64,000 nt of DNA, taken from JACRCT01 sp049841135 (GTDB lineage Bacteria > Myxococcota > Myxococcia > Myxococcales > UBA5297). The stretch covers positions 310,001 to 374,000 of the forward strand of contig JASGHK010000004.1 in assembly GCA_049841135.1 (NCBI GenBank). Reading direction: 5' to 3'. The notes below the pieces were generated by a model, which saw only the letters and a list, made by a program, of their open reading frames with translations, was not told where the DNA came from and ran no database searches. Below, piece after piece: positions 42,001 to 51,954 of the stretch (positions are counted from its first letter, which is position 1; each line of letters begins with the position of its first letter). A program made the position numbers and the translations under genes.

Positions 42001-45000
42001 AGCCGCCGCCGGCCCAGACCACGTCCACCTTGCGGTGCCGGGCGATGGCTTCCAGGAACTCGCGCACCCCGCGCTCGTCGCCGGGCGGGCACAGCCGCAC
42101 GCAGGCGTAGAACGCGCCCTCCGGCTCGATCACCTCGGTCTGCGGCAGCGCGCGCCGGCAGGCGCCCTTGACCTCTTCGATGCGCCGCTCGACGTCGTCG
42201 CGCAGGCGCACCTCCAGCCGCAGGCGCTTGAGCCGCCCGACGAGCTTGCTCATCGCCTCGGAGAGGTCCGCGAACGACGCGTCGCGCTCGCGCAGGCGCA
42301 AGAGCTCCTCGTAGCCTTCCAGCAGGCAGCGGAAGGCCGCCGCCGGCGCCTCGGGCGAGCGCAGCGAGGTGAGCTCGGCCTCGAGCAGCGCCTGCAGGCT
42401 CTCCCAGGGCGGCGTCGCGACGGTGGGGCTGAGCAGGTCCGCCGAGAGCTTCTCCAGCACGCCGGTGTAGCGCTTCACCGCCAGCCCGGACTCGAGCTTG
42501 AGCTGGGTCATGTACAGCGACATCAGGTGCGGCGCCGAGGCGTTCTGCTCCGCGTACTCGACGCAGCCCGGCACGTTGGAGTGCAAGAGGCCGGTGCGGT
42601 CGCCCGAGCCCTGCAGCGCCTTGGTGGTGGCGCCCACGGTGTGGATGCGCACCGGCGCGCCCAGGTGCTCGCGGTGCTCCTCGTAGATCTGCGCGACGCA
42701 GGCGTCGCCCTCGACGTCCTTGCACCGGCGGGTCAAGAGCTTGTGGTAGCTGTTGTCGTCGCAGACGGCGAGGTCGTAGAGCGCGGCGATTTGCAGCAGG
42801 CGCAGCACGGTCTCGCGCCGCCAGGCCACGCCGGTGGGGTTGTGCGGGGTGTTGATGACCACCAGGACGCTCTTGCAGCACAGCTCGAACAGCTCCGGGA
42901 AGCGCCGCAGCTCGTAGCGCAGCTCCTCGATCCACGCGAGCAGCGCGTCCGGGTCCAGCTCGTGCCGCTCGTTGAGCGGGATGCGCACCGTCGCCGCGCG
43001 CGGGTAGTCGCGCTCGGGGAAGACGTCCTGGTAGCTCCAGCTCATCTCCGGCAGCACGAGCGTGGGGGCGAAGCCCGAGCGCTCCACGCTCTGCAGCAGC
43101 GCCTCGATCTCGCCGACCGCCACCGGGTCCGACTCGCCCTTGACGTCCTCCATCACCTGCTGCGCCAGTCGCACCGCCTCCTGCGCCGGCGCGAGCAGCG
43201 CCCGCGCCTTGCGGTCGGCCTCGCGCAGCTTCTCGAGGACGCCGCCTTCCAGGTGCCCGTGCAGGGCGCCCAGGCCGGCGCGCTTCATCGTCCGCTTGAG
43301 CGCGGCCGCGGCCGGTCCGGCGGCGTTGGCGAAGGCGGCCTTCTGCAGCCCCTGCCCTGCCCGCCGGCTCGCCTTGGCCGCCGCGTCCGCCAGCCGGTAG
43401 CGCAGCGTCTTCTCGAAGTGCCGGCCCTTGGTGGCGGCCTGGCCGCTGGCGTTCCACTGCTGGGGCGGCGCAGCGCGCAGCGCCGACTGCCGCGCCGCCG
43501 CCTCGATCTCGTCGGGCTTCTCCTCGGGGATGCCCAGGCTCTTCTTGAGCTGCCTCCAGCCGCGCCCGGCAGCCCGGCAGCGCGTCCTTGCGGAAGGCCG
43601 CCACCGCCTCGCGCACGCAGCCGCGGTGGTACTCGCCGACGAGCCGCAGGGCGCCGCGGCCTCCGCCGGGGAGCACCGCGGCGCGGTAGGCCTCGCGCGG
43701 CAGGCCGCCGTAGAAGTACTTCATCCACCGCGCCGCCGTGGACTCGCACAGCTCGCCGCCCAGCCTGCGCAGCGCCGCCGAGTCGCCCTCGGAGACGTCC
43801 TGCAGGAAGCCGACGAAGCGCTCCAGTTTGGCCAGGGCCAGGGCGTCGAAGAGGTCGTTGCGCCGCCAGTCGCTCTTGCGCAGCTCCTCGACCGAGAGCG
43901 CGAACACCCCGCTGGCCTCGAGCCCGTCGAGCCGCGAGCGCAGGGCCTTGCGGACGCCGGCGACGGAGCGCGCCGGGAAGCGCTCCAGGATGCGGCGCAG
44001 GGCGAGCTGGGTGTTGGCCGGCCGGCCGGCGAAGCTGGTCTGGATGTTGGAGAGCGTGCGCGCGACGTGGGGGAAGAGCGTGTAGACGATGGTCGTGTTC
44101 GACCGGCTGGCGCGCTCGGAGACGTCGAGCAGCAGCAGGCGGCCCAGCACCGACTCCCAGCCCGAGCCCGCCTGGAAGAGCGTGTGGGGGATGCGCGTGA
44201 CCTTGGCGACGAAGACCTTGTTCGGCTGGGCCTTCATCTGGTCGAGCAGGTCGGCGTCCAGCTGGTCCACGTCGGCGAGCACCAGCACCGGCGCCGCCTC
44301 GTCGGGGCCCACGGTGTCGAAGACGTGGTGGGCGATGAGGTGCGTCACCCGCGCCGGGCTCTCGGTGACGACGACGCGGTTGAGGAAGCTGGCGCCCTCG
44401 AAGTTGGAGAACTGGGCCGCCTCGGCGAGGAAGTCGCGCTCCTCGGCCGCGGTCGAGTAGTGGAGGCTGCCCTCGACCAGCGCGCCCAGGTGGTCGAGCA
44501 GCGCCGAGAGCACACGGCGGTCGCAGGAGAGGGTCTCCAGGTAGCCGTACAGCCCGGGCAGGTCCGTCCCGAAGAGCGAGCGGGCCACCAGCTCCTTCAT
44601 CCCGTCGGTCACCGGCGGCGTGCCGATGGACAGGCTGTAGCGCGAGAGCACCTCCAGGTGCCGGGCCTCGAGCTGGACCTCGCCCTGGGAGGTGGGGACG
44701 CTGCGGCCCAGGCGGGACTTGAGCCGGGCGCGGAACTCGTCGGCGGCGCGGACGATGCGGAAGACCGGCGAGGCGCCGGTGGTGGGCATGATCTGGTCGA
44801 GGAGCGTGTAGCCCAGCCGGTCGAAGGCCTGCTCGTACTCGCGGACCTGGCGGGAGACGGCCTCGCGCTCGCCCACCGACGCCGAGACGAGCTCGTCCGG
44901 GAGGGCGAGCACCTGGTCGACCTCGGGCAAGAGCCGGGTGTGGACCGCACCCTCCTGCAGCGACTGCGCGATCACCTTGAGCGCCTGGATGCGCTCGCTC

Positions 45001-45020
45001 AGCGACTGGACTTGTTCCAT
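39041..45020 (-). CDS. Giant fusion: unknown N-domain, PLP aminotransferase, PEPCK/HprK-like P-loop domain, HExxH end
   Basis: With one frameshift near 43555 repaired the protein has about 1,990 residues. Residues 1-488 match nothing I know. About 620-1060 is a fold-type I aminotransferase: TPHNPTGV (about 727), CDDNSYHKLL (about 752) and TTKALQGSGDRTG with the PLP lysine (about 799). Residues about 1090-1750 include a Walker A motif ADSGTGKSET (about 1480) in a PEPCK/HPr-kinase-like setting, with DVLSGDML and GSYSNLDHPKNPRVTIPGICDARK after it. Near residue 1865 is HESTH, a possible zinc site. No signal or membrane segment appears. The frameshift lies where CTGGAGGCAGCTC stands; deleting one base gives RLEQLKKSLGIPEEK. 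Function is unknown; it could couple amino-acid chemistry to a kinase or nucleotide-dependent step. Confidence 0.85.
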
Positions 45021-45163
45021 GGACCCTCTCGGACCGTGGGCCGGCGATACCTTGCGGTTTCTCTAACGGCCAGCCCTTGGCTTTTCGAGATTGAGCCACA
45101 CCCGCCGGGCCGTGGGCCAGCCCCACGAGCCTGACAGCGGGCGGCGAGCTGCTTGAGGGGGCG

Positions 45164-45520
45164 CTAGAAGCGGTGCCGCAGCAGGTACTCGCCCAGCGTC
45201 CCCACGCCGCTCATCACCAGCGCCGCGAAGAGCGCGCTGCCGAAGCCGCGGATGGTCAGCTTGTCGGTCAGGCCGGCGGTCATCTTGAGCACGAGCGCGC
45301 TCACCATCGACCGGGTGACGAAGGCCAGCAGGAAGCCGAGGCCCAGCGTGGCCACGCCCAGCGCCACGAAGAGGATCCACCCGACGAGCCAGTTGAGCAC
45401 CCCGAAGATGCCCGCGGCGACCAGAGCGCCTCCCAGGCCCTGCACCTTGAAGCCGGGCACGACCGCGGCCGCCACCAGCACCGCGACCGTCAGGATCACC
45501 CACGAGAGCAGCAGCGCCAT
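45164..45520 (-). CDS. Phage holin family 4-type membrane protein
   Basis: The 118-residue product has four membrane helices and the signature FKVQGLGGALVAAGIFGVLNW of the PF04020 family. Despite the name, these are common chromosomal inner-membrane proteins of unknown role. It lies 143 bases upstream of the giant gene on the same strand, and that gap probably holds the giant gene's promoter. Confidence 0.85.
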   Translation of the reverse strand: MALLLSWVILTVAVLVAAAVVPGFKVQGLGGALVAAGIFGVLNWLVGWILFVALGVATLGLGFLLAFVTRSMVSALVLKMTAGLTDKLTIRGFGSALFAALVMSGVGTLGEYLLRHRF

Positions 45521-45657
45521 GACGCCTCCTTGGAGCGGCGCAGGCTACCAGAGTCCGAGCGGCCAGGCGTCAGGGTGAGGTATGTCACTGCCGACGGAGC
45601 GCACGCTGGTATCCTCTGCGCGCTCGATTCTCTGGCTCATCGGAAGGGGGGCGCCCC

Positions 45658-46536
45658 TTGAACCTGCACTTCCTCGTCTTGCTGGCCGCGACGCTCGCCT
45701 TCAGCGGCACCGCGTTCGCCGCCAAGCCCGCGCCGCCGAAGAAGGTCGTGGTCACCGACGTCCGCACGACCGGCACGCTCGACGTGAAGACCGTCCAGTC
45801 GCTCTCGGCGCTCATCGCGACCGAGGCGGGCAAGCTGCCGGTGAAGGTGACCTCGGGCGGCGACATCGCCGCGCTGCTCGGCCTGGAGCGGCAGAAGGCG
45901 CTCCTGGGCTGCACCGACAACTCCTGCCTGGCGGAGATCGGCGGCGCGCTGGGGGCTGGCTACCTGCTCGCTACCGAGATCGGCGTGGTCGACGGGATCT
46001 ACCTGCTGACGATGATCACTTTGGAAACGGGCAAGGCCAAGGCGCTGCATCGCGTCAGCAAGCAGGCGAAGCGCCTCAAGGAGCTCATCCCTGCCTGCAG
46101 GGCCGCCACCATCGAGGCCATCTCCGCCATCCCGGGCGTCTCCGAGGCCATGGAGGAGGCTGCCGAGTTCGAAGAGCCCGCCGAGGTCGCCCAGCCCGCC
46201 ACCTCGCCCCGCGCGACGATGCACGCCGCTGGGATCGCCCTGGACGTCGTCGGCGGCGCGGCCATCGCCGGCGGCGCGGCTTGCGGAGTGCTCGCGCTGC
46301 TCCAGTTCGAGTCCGCGAAGAAGACCGCCGCCGGCCCGGCCCTCGACAGCGCTCGGGCCACCGGCAAGACCGAGGCGGTGGCGGCCGACGTGCTCTACAC
46401 CGTGGGGGCCGCGGCGCTGGTCACCGGGCTCGTCCTCACCTTCCTGGGCTCGAGCTCGCCCGGAGAGACGAGCGCCTCGGTGACGTTGTCCCCCGTCCGC
46501 GGCGGTGGCGCCGTCGCCGTCTCCGGGAGGTTCTGA
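45658..46536 (+). CDS. Exported protein with a CsgG-like N-domain and two membrane helices
   Basis: A signal peptide (LLAATLAFSGTAFAAK) precedes a domain with LLGCTDNSCLAEIGGALGAGYLL, a motif shared by many myxobacterial exported proteins. Two helices near the C-terminus (about residues 198-222 and 245-265) suggest membrane anchoring. The TTG start at 45658 follows GGAAGGGGG. Its stop overlaps the next start (TGATG), so both are one operon. Confidence 0.7.
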   Translation: MNLHFLVLLAATLAFSGTAFAAKPAPPKKVVVTDVRTTGTLDVKTVQSLSALIATEAGKLPVKVTSGGDIAALLGLERQKALLGCTDNSCLAEIGGALGAGYLLATEIGVVDGIYLLTMITLETGKAKALHRVSKQAKRLKELIPACRAATIEAISAIPGVSEAMEEAAEFEEPAEVAQPATSPRATMHAAGIALDVVGGAAIAGGAACGVLALLQFESAKKTAAGPALDSARATGKTEAVAADVLYTVGAAALVTGLVLTFLGSSSPGETSASVTLSPVRGGGAVAVSGRF

Positions 46537-47906
46537 TGAGCGCACACCGCATCGCCCTGCTCTGCCTGGCGCTCGCCTCCTCCGCGGGGTGCAGCCTGCT
46601 CCTGAACTTCGATGAGGTCGGCGGTGGCACCGTCGACGACGCGGGCTTCCCGGCCGATACGGGCCACGCACGCGCCGACGCCACCGTCGCGCCCGAGCGC
46701 GACGCCACCGTGCTCCCCTCACGCGATGGCTCCGTCCTCCCTGCGAGCGACGCGGCGGTCCTGCCGCCTACGGACTCCGGCCTGCCCAAGCCAGTCGATG
46801 CCGGCCCGAAGCCCTCCGACGCAGCGATCGTCCCGGCCGACGCCGCGGCGCCCCAGCCCTTCGACGCCGGACCGCCGACCTGCTCGCCCTCGTGCAAGAC
46901 CGAGTGCGGCTATGACGGATGTGGAAACAAGTGCGGGACGTGCTCCGGCGCGGAGGTCTGCGACGGCACCGGTGCTTGCGTCACCTGCCCTGGCGGCTGT
47001 GGGGCCACCTCCTGCTGCACCGGCCACTGCGCCAGCGACGGGACCTGCACCAACGGGTGCAACGCCACGCCGATCGCCACGTTCGCGATCCCCGACGCCG
47101 GACCGCCCACGGTGTTCGCCTGCCCGGGGCCCAACGACTTCTGGCACCGCGAGGCCGCCTGCGCGCCAGGGTGGGTGCCCTGCGCCGCCAGCCAGGTTGC
47201 CTGGGCGTTCAAGTACCACCAGCTCACGGCGCCGGTGACGAGCAACATGCGCTTCTGGACCGCCGACGTCGTGGGCACCGACGTCGTGTCGCCGACCCTG
47301 TGCTACGCCGAGACCCATGCGTCGATGCCGGTGACTCCGCCTGACTTCTTCATGGGCGCCGTCGCCTTCAATCTCGCCAAGTGCTACCTCACCTACTCCG
47401 TGGAGTCCCAGACCAACCACTTCGTGCGGGTGAAGGGCTCCGAGGCCGTCGGCACCATGTGCTGCCGCGAGAACCCGCCGGATTCGGTCTGCGGCTCGAG
47501 CTCCTCCGAGCCGATCTCCGGGTACATGACCGGCTGCCCCGCGAAGAGGACCTTCGCGCAGCGCGAGGCGGGGTGCCAGTCGGCCAACTGCCACGTCTGC
47601 AAGCTCGAGGAGTGGCTCGAACGGCCGCGGGACTTCGGTCCGCCCGCCAACGACTACTGGCTCGCCGAGCCCTTCTACATGAACGACCTGACCGCGAGCG
47701 GTCACTGCTGGGCTGGGTGGAACCCGATCGGCGAGACCTGTGTGGGCGGTTCGGCGAAGGTCTGCACCAGCGCCACGACCGACCCGCTGGGCAACGGCTG
47801 TGAAGTGTTCGACTGCGGCTTCCCGGTCAATCCGACCCCCATCCAGTACCTGGGCGGGTGCGGGTTCAACGACGAGACCGCAGGCACTCTGTGCTGCTGT
47901 TTCTGA
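46536..47906 (+). CDS. Cys-rich lipoprotein with Asp/Ala linker
   Basis: The 456-residue product has the lipobox LASSAGC and then a linker of D-A-x steps to about residue 110. A Cys-rich region follows (CSPSCKTECGYDGCGNKCG), then a Cys/Trp-rich C-terminal domain with repeated ACAPGWVPC and HCWAGWNP, which resembles lectin-type modules. It is translationally coupled to the upstream exported protein gene. Surface exposure is likely; the ligand is unknown. Confidence 0.75.
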   Translation: MSAHRIALLCLALASSAGCSLLLNFDEVGGGTVDDAGFPADTGHARADATVAPERDATVLPSRDGSVLPASDAAVLPPTDSGLPKPVDAGPKPSDAAIVPADAAAPQPFDAGPPTCSPSCKTECGYDGCGNKCGTCSGAEVCDGTGACVTCPGGCGATSCCTGHCASDGTCTNGCNATPIATFAIPDAGPPTVFACPGPNDFWHREAACAPGWVPCAASQVAWAFKYHQLTAPVTSNMRFWTADVVGTDVVSPTLCYAETHASMPVTPPDFFMGAVAFNLAKCYLTYSVESQTNHFVRVKGSEAVGTMCCRENPPDSVCGSSSSEPISGYMTGCPAKRTFAQREAGCQSANCHVCKLEEWLERPRDFGPPANDYWLAEPFYMNDLTASGHCWAGWNPIGETCVGGSAKVCTSATTDPLGNGCEVFDCGFPVNPTPIQYLGGCGFNDETAGTLCCCF

Positions 47907-47934
47907 GCGTTCGTCCGGACCGCACCTGGTCCAC

Positions 47935-49119
47935 TCAGCGGCCGCGGATGCTCGCTGCACCCACCTGCTTCGCCAGCCGGGCGAGCGCGTCGTCGAGCAG
48001 CCGCTCGCGCGCCTTCGACTTGAATCCCCGCTCCCACCAGACCCCGCGGATCTCCAGCGCCGACTCGTCGCGCTGCAGCTTGGGCTCGACGCGCCCCACC
48101 GCCTGGTCGCCCTCCAGCATCGGCAGGACGTAGTAGCCGAAGCGCCGCTTGGGCGCGGGCGTGAAGGCCTCGAACCGGTAGTCGAAGGCGAAGCGGCGCA
48201 GCGCCCGCGCACGGTCGCGGATGACGGGGTCGAACGGTGAGAGCAGCCTGAGCCGCGCAGACGGCTCGGGGAGCGCGTCGGCTCGCGCTTCCCAGTCGGC
48301 CACGGCGAAGGACTCCTGCGGCCGCGACCCGTCCTCAGCGGCGACGAGCACCCGAACGATCCGCTTGCCCTTCTCGGCCTGCTGGCACCAGCGCCTTGCG
48401 TCCGAAAGGTCGATGGCGTCCCAGAACCCGGCCAGCTCGCGCGGGGTGAACACGAGCAGGCGATCCATCGCGGTCGCGCAGGCCCACTCCACGTGCTCGG
48501 CGGCCTCGGGCGCGCTCAGGCCGTGATGATCGGGCAGCACGCGCTCGGCCAGGTCGTAGACCTTCTGGAAGTTCACGCGCCCGTGGACGGCGAGCACGCC
48601 GCTGCGCCACAGGTAGTCGAGCGCCGCCTTCTGCGGCGACCAGCCCCACCACGGTCCACCGCGCTTCTCGTGCTCGAATTCGGAGGTCGACAGCGGTCCC
48701 TCGGCGGCGACCTTCTCGACGACCTCGGCCATCACCCGCTTGCCGTGGCGGCCGATGCGCTCCTTCCACCACGCGTGCGCCCGGATGGCCTTCGCGTCCC
48801 GGGCGAAGCGCGGCTTCCAGTGCGGATACCAGGCGGTGGGGATGACCGAGGCGTCGTGCGTCCAGTGCTCGAAGAGGCTGCGCCGCGCCAGGAGCGCCGC
48901 GAGCTGCTCGGGCCGGTAGCCCTCGAGGCGGCTGGCGAGCGTCAAGTCATGGGCGCGGGCGAGGACGTTGATCGAGTCGATCTGCACGAACCCCAGCCGC
49001 TCGACCAGCGCCTGCACGACCTCGGCCGAGGTGGAGACGGCCGGCGGCTCGAGCAGGGCCTGGGCGTGGAGGAAGAGGCGGCGGGCGGCGCGGGCATCGA
49101 TGGGGGCCAGGGCAGGCAT
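47935..49119 (-). CDS. YcaQ/AlkX-type winged-helix DNA glycosylase-like protein
   Basis: The 394-residue product carries FVQIDSINVLARAHDLTLASR, the QxD motif of AlkZ/YcaQ-type proteins (HTH_42, PF06224), near residue 45. Other family segments are LFEHWTHDASVIP, RGGPWWGWSPQKAALDYLW and SPFDPVIRDRARALRRF. Members remove alkylated bases or unhook interstrand crosslinks. It has no DNA-repair neighbours. It converges on the Cys-rich lipoprotein gene with a 28-base gap. Confidence 0.9.
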   Translation of the reverse strand: MPALAPIDARAARRLFLHAQALLEPPAVSTSAEVVQALVERLGFVQIDSINVLARAHDLTLASRLEGYRPEQLAALLARRSLFEHWTHDASVIPTAWYPHWKPRFARDAKAIRAHAWWKERIGRHGKRVMAEVVEKVAAEGPLSTSEFEHEKRGGPWWGWSPQKAALDYLWRSGVLAVHGRVNFQKVYDLAERVLPDHHGLSAPEAAEHVEWACATAMDRLLVFTPRELAGFWDAIDLSDARRWCQQAEKGKRIVRVLVAAEDGSRPQESFAVADWEARADALPEPSARLRLLSPFDPVIRDRARALRRFAFDYRFEAFTPAPKRRFGYYVLPMLEGDQAVGRVEPKLQRDESALEIRGVWWERGFKSKARERLLDDALARLAKQVGAASIRGR

Positions 49120-49213
49120 CGCTGCCGATCACTGGACCCGGAGGCGCTCCTCGTCAACGCCGGACTTCGGTTCGCAGGGAAGCGACGCGGCGAACCGAAG
49201 TCGAGCGCGAGAC

Positions 49214-50944
49214 CTAGAAGCGATAGAGGCTGATGTCCTTGCTGGCCGAGCCCAGGAACACCACCGCCGACATGCTGGGCATCCAGACCATCCGGCGCCG
49301 GATGAGCGTGCTGCCGCCGTCGAGCGCCGGCACGATGCCCGCCTGCGGCGCGAGCGCGCGGAAGGTCCACGGCGTCGTCGTCGGATCGAGCTCGTACCAG
49401 CCGACCTCGCCGGCCTTCGTCCTCATAGCGACCCAGTACCGGTCGAGCACCGGGATGTAGACCATGCCCGTGCCGTCCTGCCCCTTGGGGAAGTCGGTCA
49501 GCGCGAACCCCTCGAGCTGGACGTTTCCCGAAGCCAGGACCTGCCGGGTGACGACGTCGTAGGAGAGGTAGCGGCCGGGAGAGGCGTACATCTCCGGCGC
49601 CTCGGGCCCCCGGAAGATCGTGACGGTGTTGCCGTGCCGGTTGTCTGCCCCACCGCTCAGGTCCCAGCCGGTGCCGGGGGGCGGCTGGCCGAGCCAGGAG
49701 TCGGTGTCGAGGTCGAAGGTGTCGCCCCACGGCCCACCCGACCCGCAGGCCAGGGTCAGCAGCCGGTTGGTGCTCTGGTCATACTCGACGATGTTCTCCT
49801 CGCCGAGGTTGTTGCGGGGGTTGTCGCCGGCGATGCGCTTGGAGGTCCACTGGCCGGTGGTGAGCGAGTAGCGCCACAGGCGCCTCACCGCCATGATCAG
49901 CTCGTTGCTCGAGGCCAGGAAGAGCACGCCCGAGTAGACGTGGCGGGAGGTGGGCTGCCGGTCCCAGAAGAGCTCGTCGTAGAACCAGCCGTCCTTCATC
50001 GGCGCGCTGCCGGCGTCGTTGCTGCCCTGGAACTCGCGGTCCGACTCGCCGCAGTAGGTGAAGGTGCCCGAATCCTGCAGCTTGCGGTAGCGCTCGCTCC
50101 ACTGGTTGGTGTCGCTGGGCAGGTGCTCGATGGCGTAAGCCATCTTGTAGGCGTCGAAGCGGTAGATGCCGTTGTTGCTGCTGTCGGCGTGCCCGCCCGC
50201 GCAGATCCACCAGGCGCGGCAGCCCTGCTCGTCGATGGCGACACCGTTCCAGGCGTGGGCGACGCCGCCCCAGCGCGAGCTGCCGTAGTCGTTCCACCCG
50301 GGAATGGCCGCCTTGACCTCGGCGTCGAGCGCGTCGAGGCGGGTGCCGGCGACCGTGACCCAGCGGCCTTTGGGCACGAGGTCCCATGAGACCTGGTTGA
50401 CCACACCCTGGGCATTGCGCCCCGGCGTCCAGACGTCCGCGGCGAAGGTCCCGGCCTCGGTCCCGTCGGCGAAGCGCGGCGCCTCCTGCACGAAGACGCG
50501 CGTGGGCTTGGAGAGCAGCGTCGTGCTCCCTGCGGTGTAGGCGAACACCACCTCGGCGCTCGCTCCCGGAGTGGCTGCTTCGCCGCTGAGCTTCCCGGCC
50601 GCGGACAGCGTCACTCCGGAGGGCAGCACCTGACCCGAAGCGTCGACGGCGAAGGTGCCTCCGCCCGGAGTCCCCGCGGGCAGCGTCGGCGAAAGGTCGA
50701 TGGCCATCGGCAGCGTCGCCACCAGGACGAACGGGCCTGGAGCCCACTCCAGCGCGTGCGCTGCGTCCAGCCCAGCGGTGGCGCTGCCGTCCGGCGTGCC
50801 GCTCGCCGCGTCGAGCGGCCCGCCTGCGTCGGACCTGGCGTCCGAGCCGGCGTCGGCGCCACCTGTCCGCGTGTTGATGACGCAGCCTGCGAGGACGGCG
50901 GAGGTTCCCAGCAGTGCGTGGCGACGCGTGATGGACTTGGGCAT
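49214..50944 (-). CDS. Tat-exported lipoprotein with kelch-like propeller
   Basis: The 576-residue product starts with a twin-arginine signal (SITRRHALLGTSAVLAGC), which doubles as a lipobox, and then an Asp/Ala/Gly linker. The body has AGGHADSSNNGIYRFDAYK and repeated WYELDPTTTPWTF-type strands, resembling the kelch protein at the left edge of the window. Export by Tat implies folding, and perhaps a cofactor, before transport. No copper-radical residues of galactose oxidase can be confirmed by eye. Confidence 0.75.
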   Translation of the reverse strand: MPKSITRRHALLGTSAVLAGCVINTRTGGADAGSDARSDAGGPLDAASGTPDGSATAGLDAAHALEWAPGPFVLVATLPMAIDLSPTLPAGTPGGGTFAVDASGQVLPSGVTLSAAGKLSGEAATPGASAEVVFAYTAGSTTLLSKPTRVFVQEAPRFADGTEAGTFAADVWTPGRNAQGVVNQVSWDLVPKGRWVTVAGTRLDALDAEVKAAIPGWNDYGSSRWGGVAHAWNGVAIDEQGCRAWWICAGGHADSSNNGIYRFDAYKMAYAIEHLPSDTNQWSERYRKLQDSGTFTYCGESDREFQGSNDAGSAPMKDGWFYDELFWDRQPTSRHVYSGVLFLASSNELIMAVRRLWRYSLTTGQWTSKRIAGDNPRNNLGEENIVEYDQSTNRLLTLACGSGGPWGDTFDLDTDSWLGQPPPGTGWDLSGGADNRHGNTVTIFRGPEAPEMYASPGRYLSYDVVTRQVLASGNVQLEGFALTDFPKGQDGTGMVYIPVLDRYWVAMRTKAGEVGWYELDPTTTPWTFRALAPQAGIVPALDGGSTLIRRRMVWMPSMSAVVFLGSASKDISLYRF

Positions 50945-51082
50945 GGTGACGTTCTCCCGAGGGGGTGAGCGGCCGCACGCTAGTCGGAGGCTCTGGCCTC
51001 GATCAACGGCACCCCGGAAATCGGTGCCATCGGCGGAAACGGTGGAAACGGCGGGGGCAGTGTCGGACCTGGGCGGCAGGCT

Positions 51083-51100
51083 GCTTGTCGAGGGGCACCC
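51083..51100 (+). repeat. Dispersed repeat copy 4, partial
   Basis: GCTTGTCGAGGGGCACCC matches the right half of the dispersed repeat and of its extension at 14637. It lies in the gap before the four-helix-bundle gene. Confidence 0.45.
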
Positions 51101-51157
51101 ACGGGCGCGAGCGCGGCGCAGCCCCCCGCCCGCGCTCGAGGAGGGGGTCGAGAAGCC

Positions 51158-51711
51158 TTGACTGATTCATTCGTTCCGCCTCATGGCGGCTACCAGAAAC
51201 TGCTGTCCTACCAGAAGGCCTTGATCGTGCATCAAGGCACCGTGCGTTTCTGCCAGCGATTCCTCGACCAGCGCAGCCGCACCGTCGACCAGATGGTGCG
51301 GGCGTCGCGCTCGGGCAAGCAGAACATCCTGGAGGGCAGCAAGGCCTCGGCGGCGTCGAAGGAGAGCGAGTTCAGGCTGACGAACGTGGCCCGCGCGAGC
51401 CTCGAGGAACTGCTCGAGGACTACCTCGACTACCTTCGCGAACGCAGGCTGGAACTCTGGGCGAAGGACTGCCGAGAGGCGCTCTGGGTGCGCAGGGCTG
51501 GCGCGGCTCGTGGGGTCACCTTCGACGCCTTCCGCCCCATCGTGGAGAACCGCCCGGCGGGCGTCGTGGCGAATGCCTGGTCCACCAGACCAACTACTTG
51601 CTGGACCGACAGCTTCGTCGCTTGGAGCGGGACTTCCTCCAGCAGGGTGGCCTGCGGGAGCGTATGACCCGCGCCAGGCTGCAGCACCGCACGCCACAGC
51701 GACCGCCATAG
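51158..51711 (+). CDS. Four-helix-bundle suffix-domain protein, frameshifted
   Basis: The start YQKLLSYQKALIVHQGTVRF and the middle SRSGKQNILEGSKASAASKE match the four-helix-bundle suffix family (TIGR04258 type). After residue 138 the frame is lost; a second frame continues LVHQTNYLLDRQLRRLERDF and QQGGLRERMTRARL to a stop at 51709-51711. Here the length modulo three fits a loss of one base (or of seven or ten) near 51575, unlike the extra bases elsewhere. TTG is the only good start. A palindromic 9-base array begins at its stop codon. Confidence 0.7.
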
Positions 51712-51853
51712 GACACATAGGACACATGGGACGTATGCGACCTATGGGACCAATGGGACCGTCAGCACGACCTGCCGGGCCGCCAGGCCAAGCCAGTCCC
51801 ATAGGTCCCATGCGTCCTATAGGTCCCATGTGTCCCATTCCCATTCGTCCCAT
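51711..51853. repeat. Palindromic array of 9-base GGACNNATG units
   Basis: Left arm 51711-51761 has six units of the type GGACACATA, GGACACATG, GGACGTATG and so on. After a spacer of about 33 bases, the right arm (51795-51853) carries the complementary units TCCCATAGG, TCCCATGCG and similar. Together the arms could form a long hairpin. Similar arrays commonly accompany this gene family, as I recall. Confidence 0.8.
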
Positions 51854-51954
51854 GCCCGCACACCCGCCAGCCGTGCCCACCGCCCCACCCTGGCCCAACC
51901 GCCCGCGCGGTCCGCTGTTGGTTTCTTTCGGACTCTCTGGTAGTTGAGGGCTCC

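Noticed and set aside
43285..45126. Translating the giant gene as two independent genes, or with a programmed frameshift
   Set aside because: The two frames join smoothly with one base removed and no slippery heptamer or stem was noticed; an assembly error fits the other lesions better.
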